NCBI GenBank assembly: GCA_036502625.1
Contig: DASXYG010000030.1
Location: 1-64,000 of the forward strand
DNA length: 64,000 nt
Direction: 5' to 3'
Source: DASXYG01 sp036502625
GTDB taxonomy: Bacteria > Actinomycetota > Actinomycetes > Streptosporangiales > Streptosporangiaceae
Position numbers and translations under genes: made by a program. The notes below the pieces were generated by a model. It ran no database searches. It worked only from the letters and a program-made list of their open reading frames with translations, and was not told where the DNA came from. Shown piece by piece: positions 24,913 to 32,697 of this stretch (position 1 is the stretch's first letter; every line of letters begins with the position of its first letter).

Positions 24913-25308
24913 ATGGCCGCGGACACGCTCTCCCGGGTCTTCGCCGCCCTCGCGGACCCGACCCGGCGCGACATGGTCGCCCGGCTCTCGGAGGGCGACG
25001 CGACCGCGGGGCAGCTCGCCGACCCGTACCGGATGACGCTCCAGGCCGTCTACAAGCACCTCCGGGTGCTGGAGGACGCCGGGCTCGTCAGCAGGCCGCG
25101 CGGGCCGCAGCCCCGTCCGGTGCGGCTGGAGGCCCAGGCCTTCGACCTGATGGACACCTGGATCGAACGCCACCGGGACCGGCTCGAGCGGCGCTACCGC
25201 CGCCTCGACACCGTCCTGGCGGAGATGAACGGAGACGAGCATGAAGAGGACCACGGAGACGGCGATCGAGGCCGACCCGGCGCTGCCGGTCGTCCGGGTG
25301 ACGCGTGA
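24913..25308 (+). CDS. ArsR-type winged-helix transcriptional regulator
   Basis: A 131-residue regulator with the HTH segment RVFAALADPTRRDMVARLSEGDATAGQLADPYRMTLQAVYKHLRVLEDAGLVSRPR. The metal-binding ELCVCDL motif of true arsenic sensors is absent, as in the subgroup linked to SRPBCC genes. Its reading frame runs 68 bases into the next gene, an unusually long overlap, with a charged C-terminal tail. Ribosome site is CTGGAGG at 24902-24908. It most likely represses its own operon through the paired TTTCAACCG sites upstream. Confidence 0.88.
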   Translation: MAADTLSRVFAALADPTRRDMVARLSEGDATAGQLADPYRMTLQAVYKHLRVLEDAGLVSRPRGPQPRPVRLEAQAFDLMDTWIERHRDRLERRYRRLDTVLAEMNGDEHEEDHGDGDRGRPGAAGRPGDA

Positions 25309-25723
25309 CTTCACGGCCACGCCCGAGCAGTTGCTCCGCGCCCGCACGGATCCCGGGCTGTTCGCCCGGTGGGCCGGCCCCGACGCCATGACCACCCGGA
25401 TCGAGCACTGGGACGCCCGTACCGGCGGAAGCTGGCGCTACGTCTCCTCACGCGACGGCACGGACTACCGGTTCCACGGCTGCTTCCACGAGATCCGGCC
25501 GGACCGCATCGTGCAGACCTTCACGTACGAGGGCGACCCCGACGGCGTCGCGCTGGAGACGCTGACGTTCGAGGACCTCGGCGGCGGGCGCACCCGGCTG
25601 CGTACGCAGTCGCTGGTCGACAGCTTCGCGAACCGCGACGCGATCCTGCGCAGCGGCATGGAGGTCGGCGTCGACGAGGGGTACGCGAAGCTGGAGAGGA
25701 TGCTCGACGATGGCACTGTCTGA
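25241..25723 (+). CDS. SRPBCC (AHSA1-like) domain protein
   Basis: A 160-residue START-like lipid/ligand-binding fold: VTRDFTATPEQLLRARTDPGLFARWAGPDAMTT at the N-terminus, EIRPDRIVQTFTYEGDPDGVALETLTFEDLGGGRTRLR in the middle and a C-terminal helix MEVGVDEGYAKLERML. ATG 25241 with GGAGACGAGC upstream lies inside the ArsR gene, so the two are translationally coupled. ArsR-SRPBCC-DinB operons are common in actinomycetes; the small molecule bound is not known. The last 14 bases overlap the next gene. Confidence 0.88.
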   Translation: MKRTTETAIEADPALPVVRVTRDFTATPEQLLRARTDPGLFARWAGPDAMTTRIEHWDARTGGSWRYVSSRDGTDYRFHGCFHEIRPDRIVQTFTYEGDPDGVALETLTFEDLGGGRTRLRTQSLVDSFANRDAILRSGMEVGVDEGYAKLERMLDDGTV

Positions 25724-26282
25724 CGTTCCCGCGCAGCGGCACCGGGAGATCGCCGGGGTGTTCACCGACCGCGTCCACGGCACCGAGTCCTGGAACGTAC
25801 CGGCGCCGGTCGACGGGTGGGCCGCCCGCGATGTCGTACGCCACCTCACCGAGTGGTTCCACGCCTTCCTCGCGTCCGGCGCGGGAATCGAGCTGGCCCG
25901 GGGCCCGTCCGTGGACGACGACCCCGTAGCCGCGTGGCGCGTCCACCGGGATGCCGTACAGGCGGTCCTCGACGACCCGGAGACCGCCCACCGCGAGCTC
26001 ACCAACCCGCACATCGGCAGCCTCCCCCTGGCCACCGCGATCGACCAGTTCTACACATCCGACGTCTTCATGCACACCTGGGACCTGGCCAGGGCAACCG
26101 CCCAGGACGACCGCCTGGACCCCGCCTTCTGCGCCCAGCTCCTGGCGGGCATGGAGGGCATAGAAGACATCATCCGCACGTCCGGCCAGTACGGCCCCAG
26201 GGTCGAGGTCCCCCCAGAATCCGACCCCCAGACCAGATTGCTGGGTTTCATAGGCCGAAACCCCACCTGGCCAACCCCCTAA
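25710..26282 (+). CDS. TIGR03086/DinB-like metal-binding protein (mycothiol-dependent enzyme fold)
   Basis: A 190-residue helical-bundle protein. NVPAPVDGWAARDVVRHLTEWFHAFLASG near residue 30 provides the first His and DQFYTSDVFMHTWDLARATAQDD near 115 provides the paired His-x3-Asp of the DinB/maleylpyruvate isomerase N-domain fold. Relatives are mycothiol-dependent transferases or isomerases. It is the third gene of the ArsR-SRPBCC operon (14-bp overlap), so a detoxification role is likely. Codon use becomes less GC-biased at its 3' end, where it runs into the repeat-rich region. Confidence 0.83.
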   Translation: MALSDVPAQRHREIAGVFTDRVHGTESWNVPAPVDGWAARDVVRHLTEWFHAFLASGAGIELARGPSVDDDPVAAWRVHRDAVQAVLDDPETAHRELTNPHIGSLPLATAIDQFYTSDVFMHTWDLARATAQDDRLDPAFCAQLLAGMEGIEDIIRTSGQYGPRVEVPPESDPQTRLLGFIGRNPTWPTP

Positions 26283-26443
26283 CCCACCCCCTGGCACACC
26301 CCTCCGACCCGCCCCAACCCTCGACTCCAAGCCCCTGCCCCGACCCGCTCTACCGCCCGACCCCCTGTCCCGCGCCGCTGCGCAGTCTCCCCGGGCCCGC
26401 ACCCCGGGGGACGCCAGGCTCTGGGCGCGCGCACTCCCCGCAA

Positions 26444-26995
26444 AAAGGCCGCGCTCCGCGCGACAGACCTCCCGCGACCTTCGCCCAGCGTCCTCTTCGC
26501 CGGGCCGCGGGGGCTACGCCCCATTGCCAAACTCACCTCACGCAAAAACCGCGCTACGCGCGACAACCCCCCGCAACCTCAACCAGAGCATTCCGCGGGG
26601 GCCGCAAGCCTGACGCCCTCGGGCGGGCCACAGGAGACGCCACTCCCTGGCGCGCCGACGCCTCCCGCGAAAGGCCGCGCTCCGCGCGACAGACCTCCCG
26701 CGACCTTCGCCCAGCGTCCTCTTCGCTGGCCCGCGGGGCTACGCCCTTTGCCGTGCACACCTCGCGCGAAAGAACGCGCTGCGCGCGACCTCTCCCCGCG
26801 ACTCAACCCCAGGCGTTTCCCATGGCAGGCCGCTGGCACTCTCTCGATAGGCGTCCCCGTGGCAAAGCCGCAAGCCTGGCTCCCCAGGCGGGGTGAACCG
26901 CGCTGCCGGGAGAAAGGCCGCGCTACGCGCGACAGACCTCCCGCGACTCTCGCCCAGCGTCCTCTTCGCTGGCCCGCGGGGCTACGCCCTTGGCT
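26444..26995. repeat. Tandem array 1: period about 230 bp with REP-like hairpin cores
   Basis: An 83-85-bp unit is present three times (26444-26528, 26670-26752, 26913-26995), each running from AAAGGCCGCGCT through CGACAGACCTCCCGCGAC and TCCTCTTCGC to a CTACGCCC end. Diverged short copies lie between them (near 26544 and 26770). All five contain the hairpin core CGCGCT-N-CGCGCG, where the central base is C, A, C, G, A in order while the stem is kept. Spacing between the three full copies is 226 and 243 bp. Stem conservation with a varying loop base resembles REP/BIME elements. Confidence 0.78.
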
Positions 26996-27070
26996 CAGCC
27001 GCGACAGCGCCGCCCTCACCCTGCCCAGGCGACTCCATGGCGGCCCCTAATGCGACACCGCGCACACCGC

Positions 27071-27340
27071 ACGGAACGAGGCCGCGGACCGGGGCCACAC
27101 AGGCCAGGACACACGGAACGGGACCGCACACACGCCCGAGACCACCCGGCCGAGAGACCACCCCAAGCCGAAACCACCCGGAACGAGACCGCGGACCGGG
27201 CCATACGGGCGAGGTCACACGGAACGGGACCGCACACACGCCCGAGACCACCCGGCCGAGACCACCCCAAGCCGAAACCACCCGGAACGAGGCCACGGGC
27301 CGAGGTCACATGGAACGGAACGGGGCCGTACAGGCCGAGG
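27071..27340. repeat. Tandem array 2: about 105-bp repeat, about 2.5 copies
   Basis: The 9-mer CGGAACGAG recurs at 27072, 27180 and 27283 (steps of 108 and 103 bp). A second block beginning ACACGGAACGGGACCGCACA recurs at 27111 and 27217. The last copy decays near 27340. The sequence is C/A-rich on the plus strand and shares nothing obvious with array 1. Confidence 0.75.
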
Positions 27341-27380
27341 CCACCCCAGCCGAGCCAGCCGCACGCCCGTCCCTCCCCCC

Positions 27381-28262
27381 TCACTTCCCGTCGGCGACCG
27401 GCCACGAGCCTGGGTAGCCGTGGGCCGCGCGGATCGCGTTGGACCAGCTTCGGACGATCGTGATCAGGTCGTCGGCGTCGTCGCCCAGGGCGTCCGCGAT
27501 CGGCGAGCAGGCCTTATCGGTGCTCGTCTCGATGGCCTCGCGGATCTCGTGGCCGCGCGGGGTGAGCGCATCCTCGGCTACCAGGCCGCGGGTGGCCAGG
27601 CGGTCGGAGGCCGCGTCCAGGTCGTCGGTGGACCAGGCCCGGCTGCGGATGTACGTGCGGGGCTCGAGGCCCCAGTAGAGCTCGGTCAGGAGGCCGACCT
27701 CGGCGCCGTCCAGGGACGCGGACGTCCAGGCGGCGATGTGCGCGTCGCCGCGGTACTCGCGGAGGCGGTCGGCCAGGCGCCAGGCGTCGCCCAGGGGGTC
27801 GCCGGGGAGGCCCTGGGCGAGCACGGCGGCGTACATCGGGCGGCCGGCGGGGGCGAGGTTCCCGGTGGCGCGCCTCAGGAGGTCCAGGGCGCGGTCCAGG
27901 CCGTCGGGCGTCGCGCCGAGCACGCGGTGGAGCTGCGCGATGGCCCCTTCCGTGCGGGCCTGGCACAGCGCGGCCGGGTCGGCGATCGTCCAGCCGTGCG
28001 TGACGGCGGGCACCACCGCGGCCGGGTTGAACACCCCGAACGCGGCCGCCACGACCTCGCCGGACACCTGCCCCATCTGCCCGGAGCGGCTGCACATGTA
28101 CGCGACGCCGTCCGGCTGGGCGACGCCGTCGCGGGTGGCGGGGCTCGGCCCGAAGCCGAGGGCCGCGTACTTCTCGTGGCACTCGGGCGCGAAGTACACC
28201 TGTCCGGCGAACGCCTCGATCGCCTTGGCGAGCGTTCGCGTCTGCCGCGCGTTGTCCGTCAT
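27381..28262 (-). CDS. SCO6745-like family protein
   Basis: A 293-residue protein of a helical actinobacterial family (often annotated SCO6745 family or SalK-like). Recognisable stretches are YFAPECHEKYAALGF, MCSRSGQMGQVSGEVVAAAFGVFNP near residue 60 and SWSNAIRAAHGYPGS at the end. ATG 28262 is chosen where homology begins; upstream the frame stays open but is clearly shadow sequence. It may include a winged-helix part (RLATRGLVAEDALTPRGHEIREAIE) around residues 220-255, resembling MarR-type proteins. Biochemical role unknown. Its 3' end borders the repeat arrays. Confidence 0.78.
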   Translation of the reverse strand: MTDNARQTRTLAKAIEAFAGQVYFAPECHEKYAALGFGPSPATRDGVAQPDGVAYMCSRSGQMGQVSGEVVAAAFGVFNPAAVVPAVTHGWTIADPAALCQARTEGAIAQLHRVLGATPDGLDRALDLLRRATGNLAPAGRPMYAAVLAQGLPGDPLGDAWRLADRLREYRGDAHIAAWTSASLDGAEVGLLTELYWGLEPRTYIRSRAWSTDDLDAASDRLATRGLVAEDALTPRGHEIREAIETSTDKACSPIADALGDDADDLITIVRSWSNAIRAAHGYPGSWPVADGK

Positions 28263-28469
28263 GTGGCGATTATGGCCCGCGCGTCCGCGCCAGGTGATCC
28301 GGCCCACCCCCGGCGCCCGCCCGGCGACCGGTAGAGGCCAGCCACCGAATCCTCGGGGGCGGAGCGCACGCCCTCCTGGGGATTCCCGCATGGCCGCCGC
28401 CGCGCCGCCGAAGTTACGGTTCTGGAGGCTCGGGCACCGAGCGCGACCACGGTCCACGAAAGGAACGCC

Positions 28470-29213
28470 ATGCACCGGGAACGACGCCTCATTTCGGCCG
28501 TCACGGTGACGGGGAGCAGCATGCTCGCCCTCGGGCTCTGCCTGACGGCCTGCGACCTGGTCGGCGGCACGAGCTTCTCCGACGACGCCGCCGTGTCCGG
28601 CACCGTCTCGTCCGTGCGCATCGACAACGAGGCCGGCTCCGTCACGGTCCGCGGCGCGGCGGGCACCAAGAACGTGTCCGTCCACCGCACGATCCGCTAC
28701 CGGGGCGACAAGCCCGGCGGCAAGTCGTACGAGGTCTCCGACGGCGAGCTGACGCTGCGCGGCTGCGGCTCCAAGTGCGCCGTGTCCTACACCGTCACCG
28801 TCCCCACGGGCATGCCGGTCAACGGCGCCAACACGGCCGGAACGGTGCACCTCAGCGACGTCGGCGCGGTCGACGTCACCACGTCGTCCGGCGGGGTGCA
28901 GATGGAGCGCGTCCACGGCGCGGTCCGGGTCACCACCTCCGACGGCGCCATCACCGGCACCGGTCTGGCCGCGCCGCGGATCGACACCCGGACGTCCAAC
29001 GGCACGATCGACCTGGCCGCCACCGTCCAGCCGGACGTCACCGCCAAGGCCGACAACGGGGCCATCACGCTGACCGTGCCGAACAAGCGCTACCGGGTCA
29101 GCACGACCACCTCCACCGGCAGCCGCCAGATCAGCGTGGCCACCGACCCGAACGCCGACCACCGGCTCGACCTCAAGACCAGCAACGGCGCGATCACCGT
29201 CAAGACGGCCTGA
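28470..29213 (+). CDS. DUF4097 beta-helix lipoprotein
   Basis: A 247-residue exported protein. The signal peptide ends in the lipobox LTAC (about residues 25-28), so the mature protein should be lipid-anchored. The body is a series of short beta repeats typical of DUF4097: VRIDNEAGSVTVRG, VDVTTSSGGVQMERVHG, VRVTTSDGAITGTGL, IDTRTSNGTIDLAA and LDLKTSNGAITVKTA. These build a right-handed solenoid; the function is unknown, though relatives sit near membrane-stress genes. Start ATG 28470 follows GAAAGGAAC. Confidence 0.85.
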   Translation: MHRERRLISAVTVTGSSMLALGLCLTACDLVGGTSFSDDAAVSGTVSSVRIDNEAGSVTVRGAAGTKNVSVHRTIRYRGDKPGGKSYEVSDGELTLRGCGSKCAVSYTVTVPTGMPVNGANTAGTVHLSDVGAVDVTTSSGGVQMERVHGAVRVTTSDGAITGTGLAAPRIDTRTSNGTIDLAATVQPDVTAKADNGAITLTVPNKRYRVSTTTSTGSRQISVATDPNADHRLDLKTSNGAITVKTA

Positions 29214-29243
29214 CCCCCTGTTGCCCGCGCCGCCGCCCGCCAC

Positions 29244-29271
29244 GTACTTTCGATACTTGCGTCGAAAGTAC
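29244..29271. promoter_or_regulatory. 28-bp inverted repeat upstream of the enoyl-CoA hydratase gene
   Basis: GTACTTTCGA and TCGAAAGTAC form perfect 10-bp arms around an 8-bp spacer, 31 bp upstream of the GTG start. The arms are AT-richer than the background and look like a TetR or FadR-type operator for a fatty-acid or CoA-ester responsive regulator encoded elsewhere. Confidence 0.7.
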
Positions 29272-29302
29272 CCGCGGACGTACGAGCGGAAAGAGGTCGA
29301 CC

Positions 29303-30025
29303 GTGCCCCTGGTCCTGCGTGACGACACCGACGGCGTGGCCCGGCTGACGCTGAACCGCCCGGAGAAGCTGAACGCCCTGACCCCCGAGCTGTTCGCCGA
29401 GCTGCGCGGCCACCTCGACGCCATCGCCGGCGACGCCACGATCGGCGCCGTCGTCCTCGGCGGCGCGGGCCGCTCGTTCTGCGCCGGGAACGACCTCGAC
29501 GCGATCCGCGCGGGCCACCGCGGCCCCGACGGCTTCGAGGCCGCCACCATCGACGCCCTGGAGGCGCTCCCCCAGCCGGTCATCGCCCGCGTCCACGGCC
29601 ACTGCGTCACCGGCGGCCTGGAGCTGGCGCTCGGCTGCGACCTGATCGTCGCCGCGGAGTCCGCGAAGTTCCAGGACACGCACGGCAAGTGGGGCCTGGT
29701 CCCCGTCTGGGGCATGACCGTACGGCTGCCCGAGCGCGTCGGCCGCGCCCGCGCCAGGGACCTCATGTTCACCGCGCGCCGCATCGACGGCGCCACCGCC
29801 CTGGCGTACGGCCTGGCCGACCGCTGCGTCCCCGACGACGACCTCGACCAGGCGGTGGCGGACCTCGCGGCGGAGATCACCGCGAACTCCTGGGGCACGA
29901 GCCGCATCGAGAAGTCCCTGTTCGCCGCCCAGTCCGCGCTGCCGCGCGCGGAGGCGCTGGCGCACGAGCGCGCCCTGCCGTTCGGCCGCCCCGCCGACGC
30001 GGCCGAACGGATGACCCGCCGCTGA
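29303..30025 (+). CDS. Enoyl-CoA hydratase/isomerase family protein, one catalytic Glu replaced
   Basis: A 240-residue crotonase-fold protein: VARLTLNRPEKLNALTPELFAEL, the oxyanion loop GRSFCAGNDLDAI, and HCVTGGLELALGCDLIVAAESAKF. The first catalytic glutamate (GGLEL) is present, but the second, expected in the QPE motif, is histidine (QDTHGKWGLVP). Such members may be isomerases, decarboxylases or use one acid only. GTG 29303 has AGAGG upstream. It is a single gene under the strong inverted repeat 29244-29271. Confidence 0.85.
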   Translation: MPLVLRDDTDGVARLTLNRPEKLNALTPELFAELRGHLDAIAGDATIGAVVLGGAGRSFCAGNDLDAIRAGHRGPDGFEAATIDALEALPQPVIARVHGHCVTGGLELALGCDLIVAAESAKFQDTHGKWGLVPVWGMTVRLPERVGRARARDLMFTARRIDGATALAYGLADRCVPDDDLDQAVADLAAEITANSWGTSRIEKSLFAAQSALPRAEALAHERALPFGRPADAAERMTRR

Positions 30026-30067
30026 CGCCCCTCCCCTCGCGCGGGGATTCGGGGTACACAAGGGCGC

Positions 30068-31063
30068 ATGGGCAGCGATGGGCGTACGGACGCGGCGGTG
30101 CGCGAGCTCTACTCCCTGCCGCCGGGGGGCTTCGTGGCGGCGCGCGACGCGGCGGCCGAGCGTGCGCGCGCCGACGGCGACCGCGACACGGCCGCCCGCA
30201 TCCGGAAGCTGCACCGCCCCACGGTCGCGGCCTGGGCGGTGAACCTGCTGGTGGCCGACGCGCCCGAGGACATCGACGACCTGATCGACCTCGGCGACCT
30301 GATGCGTACGGCGCAGGCCGAGGTGCGCGGCGCCGACCTGCGCGAGCTGTCCGCCGACCGGTCGCGCCGCGTCGCCGGGCTCGTCCGCCGCGCCACCGCC
30401 CTGGCCGCCGCCGCGGGCCACCCGCTGCCCACCGCCGCCGAGCGCGACATCGCCACCACCCTGGAGGCCGCGCTCGCCGATCCCGACGCCGCGTCCGAGG
30501 TCCGCGCGGGCACCCTCACCAAGGCCCTCACGTACAGCGGCACCGGCTTCGGCGGCGGCGCCTCCCAGGTCATCGCCTTCCCGGCCAACCGCACCGCCAA
30601 GGAGAAGACCGAACCCCCGGCGGCCCGTACCCGGGACCGCGCACGCACGCCGCCCAAGACGACCGCCACACCCGAAGCGGACGCCGAACCCGCTGCCCTC
30701 CGCGACGCCGACGCCCGCCGCAAAGCCGACGCGCACCGGGAGGCCGAGGCCCGGCGCGCGGCGCGGCGGCGTTCGGTGGACCGCGCCGAGCAGGCGGTCG
30801 AGGCCGCGCGCCGCGCCCGCGCCGACGCCCGCGCCGCCCTCGACACCGCGCGGGAGCGGCGCGAGGAGGCCATCGCCGAACGCCACCGCCTGCGCGACGA
30901 GCTGGCCCGCGCCGAACGCGCCGTCACCCGCGCCGACAACCGCCTGAACGAGGCCGCCCAGGGCGTGGACCGCGCCGAGTCCGCGCTCGACGCCGCCCGT
31001 ACGCACCTCACCGCCGCCCGCGCCGGCCGCACCCCCGACGCGGACACCGGCCCCGCGGGCTGA
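30068..31063 (+). CDS. Actinobacterial hypothetical protein with C-terminal coiled coil
   Basis: A 331-residue conserved hypothetical. The N-terminal half (ELYSLPPGGFVAARDAAAERARADGDRDTAARIRKLHRPTVAAWAVNLL) is a recurring actinobacterial pattern. Residues about 195-325 are Ala/Arg/Glu-rich and should form a long coiled coil (REAEARRAARRRSVDRAEQAVEAARRARADARAAL). No enzymatic motif and no membrane segment are visible. I do not know the function. Confidence 0.7.
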   Translation: MGSDGRTDAAVRELYSLPPGGFVAARDAAAERARADGDRDTAARIRKLHRPTVAAWAVNLLVADAPEDIDDLIDLGDLMRTAQAEVRGADLRELSADRSRRVAGLVRRATALAAAAGHPLPTAAERDIATTLEAALADPDAASEVRAGTLTKALTYSGTGFGGGASQVIAFPANRTAKEKTEPPAARTRDRARTPPKTTATPEADAEPAALRDADARRKADAHREAEARRAARRRSVDRAEQAVEAARRARADARAALDTARERREEAIAERHRLRDELARAERAVTRADNRLNEAAQGVDRAESALDAARTHLTAARAGRTPDADTGPAG

Positions 31064-31067
31064 CCCG

Positions 31068-32678
31068 CTACGCGCGCAGCGTGAACCCCTCGTAGCCGTT
31101 GGCGGTCACCCGGTCGCAGGTCTCCCGGTACGCGCCCACGCCCCCGACGTACGGCATGAAGACGCGCGGCTTGCCGGGGACGTTCGCGCCCATGTACCAC
31201 GAGTTCGCGCGCGGGTAGAGCGTCGCGGCGCCGACCTCGTTGACGTGCGCGACCCAGGCGTCCTCGGCGTCGGCGGTCGGCTCGATCGTCGCCGCGCCGC
31301 GCGCCGCGATGGCGGCCAGGCAGTCGGCGATCCACTCCACGTGCTGCTCGATGGACACCATCATGTTCGACAGCACCGACGGGCTGCCGGGCCCGGTCAC
31401 CGTGAACAGGTTCGGGAAGCCCGCCATGCCGAGGCCGAGGTACGTACGCGGCCCGGCGGCCCACTTGTCCGACAGCCGCTCCCCGCCGCGGCCCACCGGG
31501 TCGACGGCCAGCAGCGCGCCCGTCATGGCGTCGAACCCGGTCGCGAACACCAGGTCGTCCACCTCGTGCAGCCCCGCGGACGTGCGCACGCCGGCCGCCG
31601 TGATCTCCGCGATGGGCATGGCCTTGAGGTCGACGAGCGTCACGTTGTCGCGGTTGTACGTGCCGTAGTAGCCGCTGTCCAGGCAGGGCCGCTTCGTGCC
31701 GAACGGGTGGTCACTCGGCGCCAGCGCGGCGGCGCGCGCCGGGTCCTCCACCACCTCGTGGATGCGCGCCCTGATGAACTCCGCGGCGGTGTCGTTGGCG
31801 GCCGGGTCCGAGCGGATGTCGGTGTAGGACCCGCTCAGCCCGAACAGCCCGCCGGTCTCCCACGCGTTCCGGTAGGTCAGCTCCCGCTCCTCCGCGGTCG
31901 CCTCCAGCGCCGACCGCGTGGGGATGGCGCGCGGCACACCGGACGCCGACGTACGCGCCTCCTGCCGGTACGCGCGGTAGTCGGCCTTCAGCGCCTTCTG
32001 CGCGGCCGGGTCGAGGGGGCCGTTGCGCGCGGGCAGGCTGTAGTTCGCGGTGCGCTGGAAGACCGTGAGGTGGGCGGCCTGCTCGGCGATGTGCGGGATC
32101 GACTGGATGCCGGACGACCCGGTGCCGATCACCGCGACGCGCCGCCCGGTGAAGTCGACGCCCTCGTGCGGCCACCGCGCGGTGTGGAACGTGCGCCCGC
32201 CGAACGACCCGACGCCGTCCACCTCCGGCCACTTCGGCACCGACAGGCACCCGGTGGCCATCACCACGAACCGCGCCGCAACGGCCTCGCCCGGATCGAG
32301 GCCGAGCCGCCAGCGGCCGTCCGCCTCGTCGTACGCCGCACTGGTCACCCGGGTCTGGAAGGCGATGTCGCGGCGCAGGTCGAAGCGGTCGGCGACGTGC
32401 TCGGCGTACCGCAGGATCTCCGGCTGCCGCGGGTAGCGCTCCGTCCACTCCCAGTCCTGCTCCAGCTCCGGGGAGAAGGAGTACGAGTAGTCCATGCTCT
32501 CGACGTCGCAGCGGGCGCCGGGGTAGCGGTTCCAGTACCAGGTGCCGCCCACGCCGTCGCCCGCTTCGTACACGCGCGCGCTCAGCCCGAGGCCGCGGAC
32601 CTTGTGCAGCATGTACATCCCGGCGAACCCGGCGCCGACGATCACGACGTCGAACTCCCGCATCGGTGTTCCGCTCAT
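31068..32678 (-). CDS. Baeyer-Villiger/flavin-containing monooxygenase
   Basis: A 536-residue class B flavoprotein monooxygenase. It has the FAD-binding VVIVGAGFAGMYMLHKV, the type I BVMO fingerprint FGGRTFHTARWP (FxGxxxHxxxWP) near residue 160 and the NADPH-binding VAVIGTGSSGIQSIPHI. The N-terminal GGTWYWNRYPGARCDVES is typical of cyclohexanone monooxygenase relatives. ATG 32678 has GGAGG upstream. It follows the CoA transferase by 19 bp on the same strand, so both likely act on one ketone or steroid-like growth substrate. Confidence 0.9.
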   Translation of the reverse strand: MSGTPMREFDVVIVGAGFAGMYMLHKVRGLGLSARVYEAGDGVGGTWYWNRYPGARCDVESMDYSYSFSPELEQDWEWTERYPRQPEILRYAEHVADRFDLRRDIAFQTRVTSAAYDEADGRWRLGLDPGEAVAARFVVMATGCLSVPKWPEVDGVGSFGGRTFHTARWPHEGVDFTGRRVAVIGTGSSGIQSIPHIAEQAAHLTVFQRTANYSLPARNGPLDPAAQKALKADYRAYRQEARTSASGVPRAIPTRSALEATAEERELTYRNAWETGGLFGLSGSYTDIRSDPAANDTAAEFIRARIHEVVEDPARAAALAPSDHPFGTKRPCLDSGYYGTYNRDNVTLVDLKAMPIAEITAAGVRTSAGLHEVDDLVFATGFDAMTGALLAVDPVGRGGERLSDKWAAGPRTYLGLGMAGFPNLFTVTGPGSPSVLSNMMVSIEQHVEWIADCLAAIAARGAATIEPTADAEDAWVAHVNEVGAATLYPRANSWYMGANVPGKPRVFMPYVGGVGAYRETCDRVTANGYEGFTLRA

Positions 32679-32697
32679 CCGTACCGCCTCCAACTGG

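Larger units (their letters stand above)
26283..27380. other. 1.1-kb non-coding region made mostly of two tandem-repeat arrays
   Basis: Between the DinB-like gene and the SCO6745-like gene there is no credible gene. The left two thirds (to about 27000) carry alternating 83-85-bp and longer units; the right third (27071-27340) carries an unrelated repeat of about 105 bp. Open frames crossing it on both strands encode repetitive Arg/Pro/Gly-rich peptides with no start signals and are read as repeat artefacts. Confidence 0.75.

Noticed and set aside
22551..24974. 807-codon open frame antisense to the GH59 gene
   Set aside because: Typical high-GC shadow frame; composition is Arg/Val/Gly-rich without domains, and the plus strand encodes a clear GH59 enzyme.
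25710..26282. Maleylpyruvate isomerase for the gentisate operon
   Set aside because: The fold fits, but the gene belongs to the ArsR-SRPBCC operon and is 5 kb away from the aromatic genes; nothing ties it to maleylpyruvate.
26579..27019. Long minus-strand open frame with a repeated GRSPAGQRRGRWA motif
   Set aside because: The repeated peptide is simply array 1 read in one frame; there is no ribosome site, no family match and the same repeats are open in other frames too.
26444..27340. CRISPR-like repeats
   Set aside because: Repeat units are long, their spacing is irregular, spacers are themselves repeated, and no cas gene is in the window.
26982..27405. Minus-strand frames encoding repeated Gly/Val/Arg-rich peptides
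   Set aside because: They are translations of array 2; no start signal or recognisable domain.
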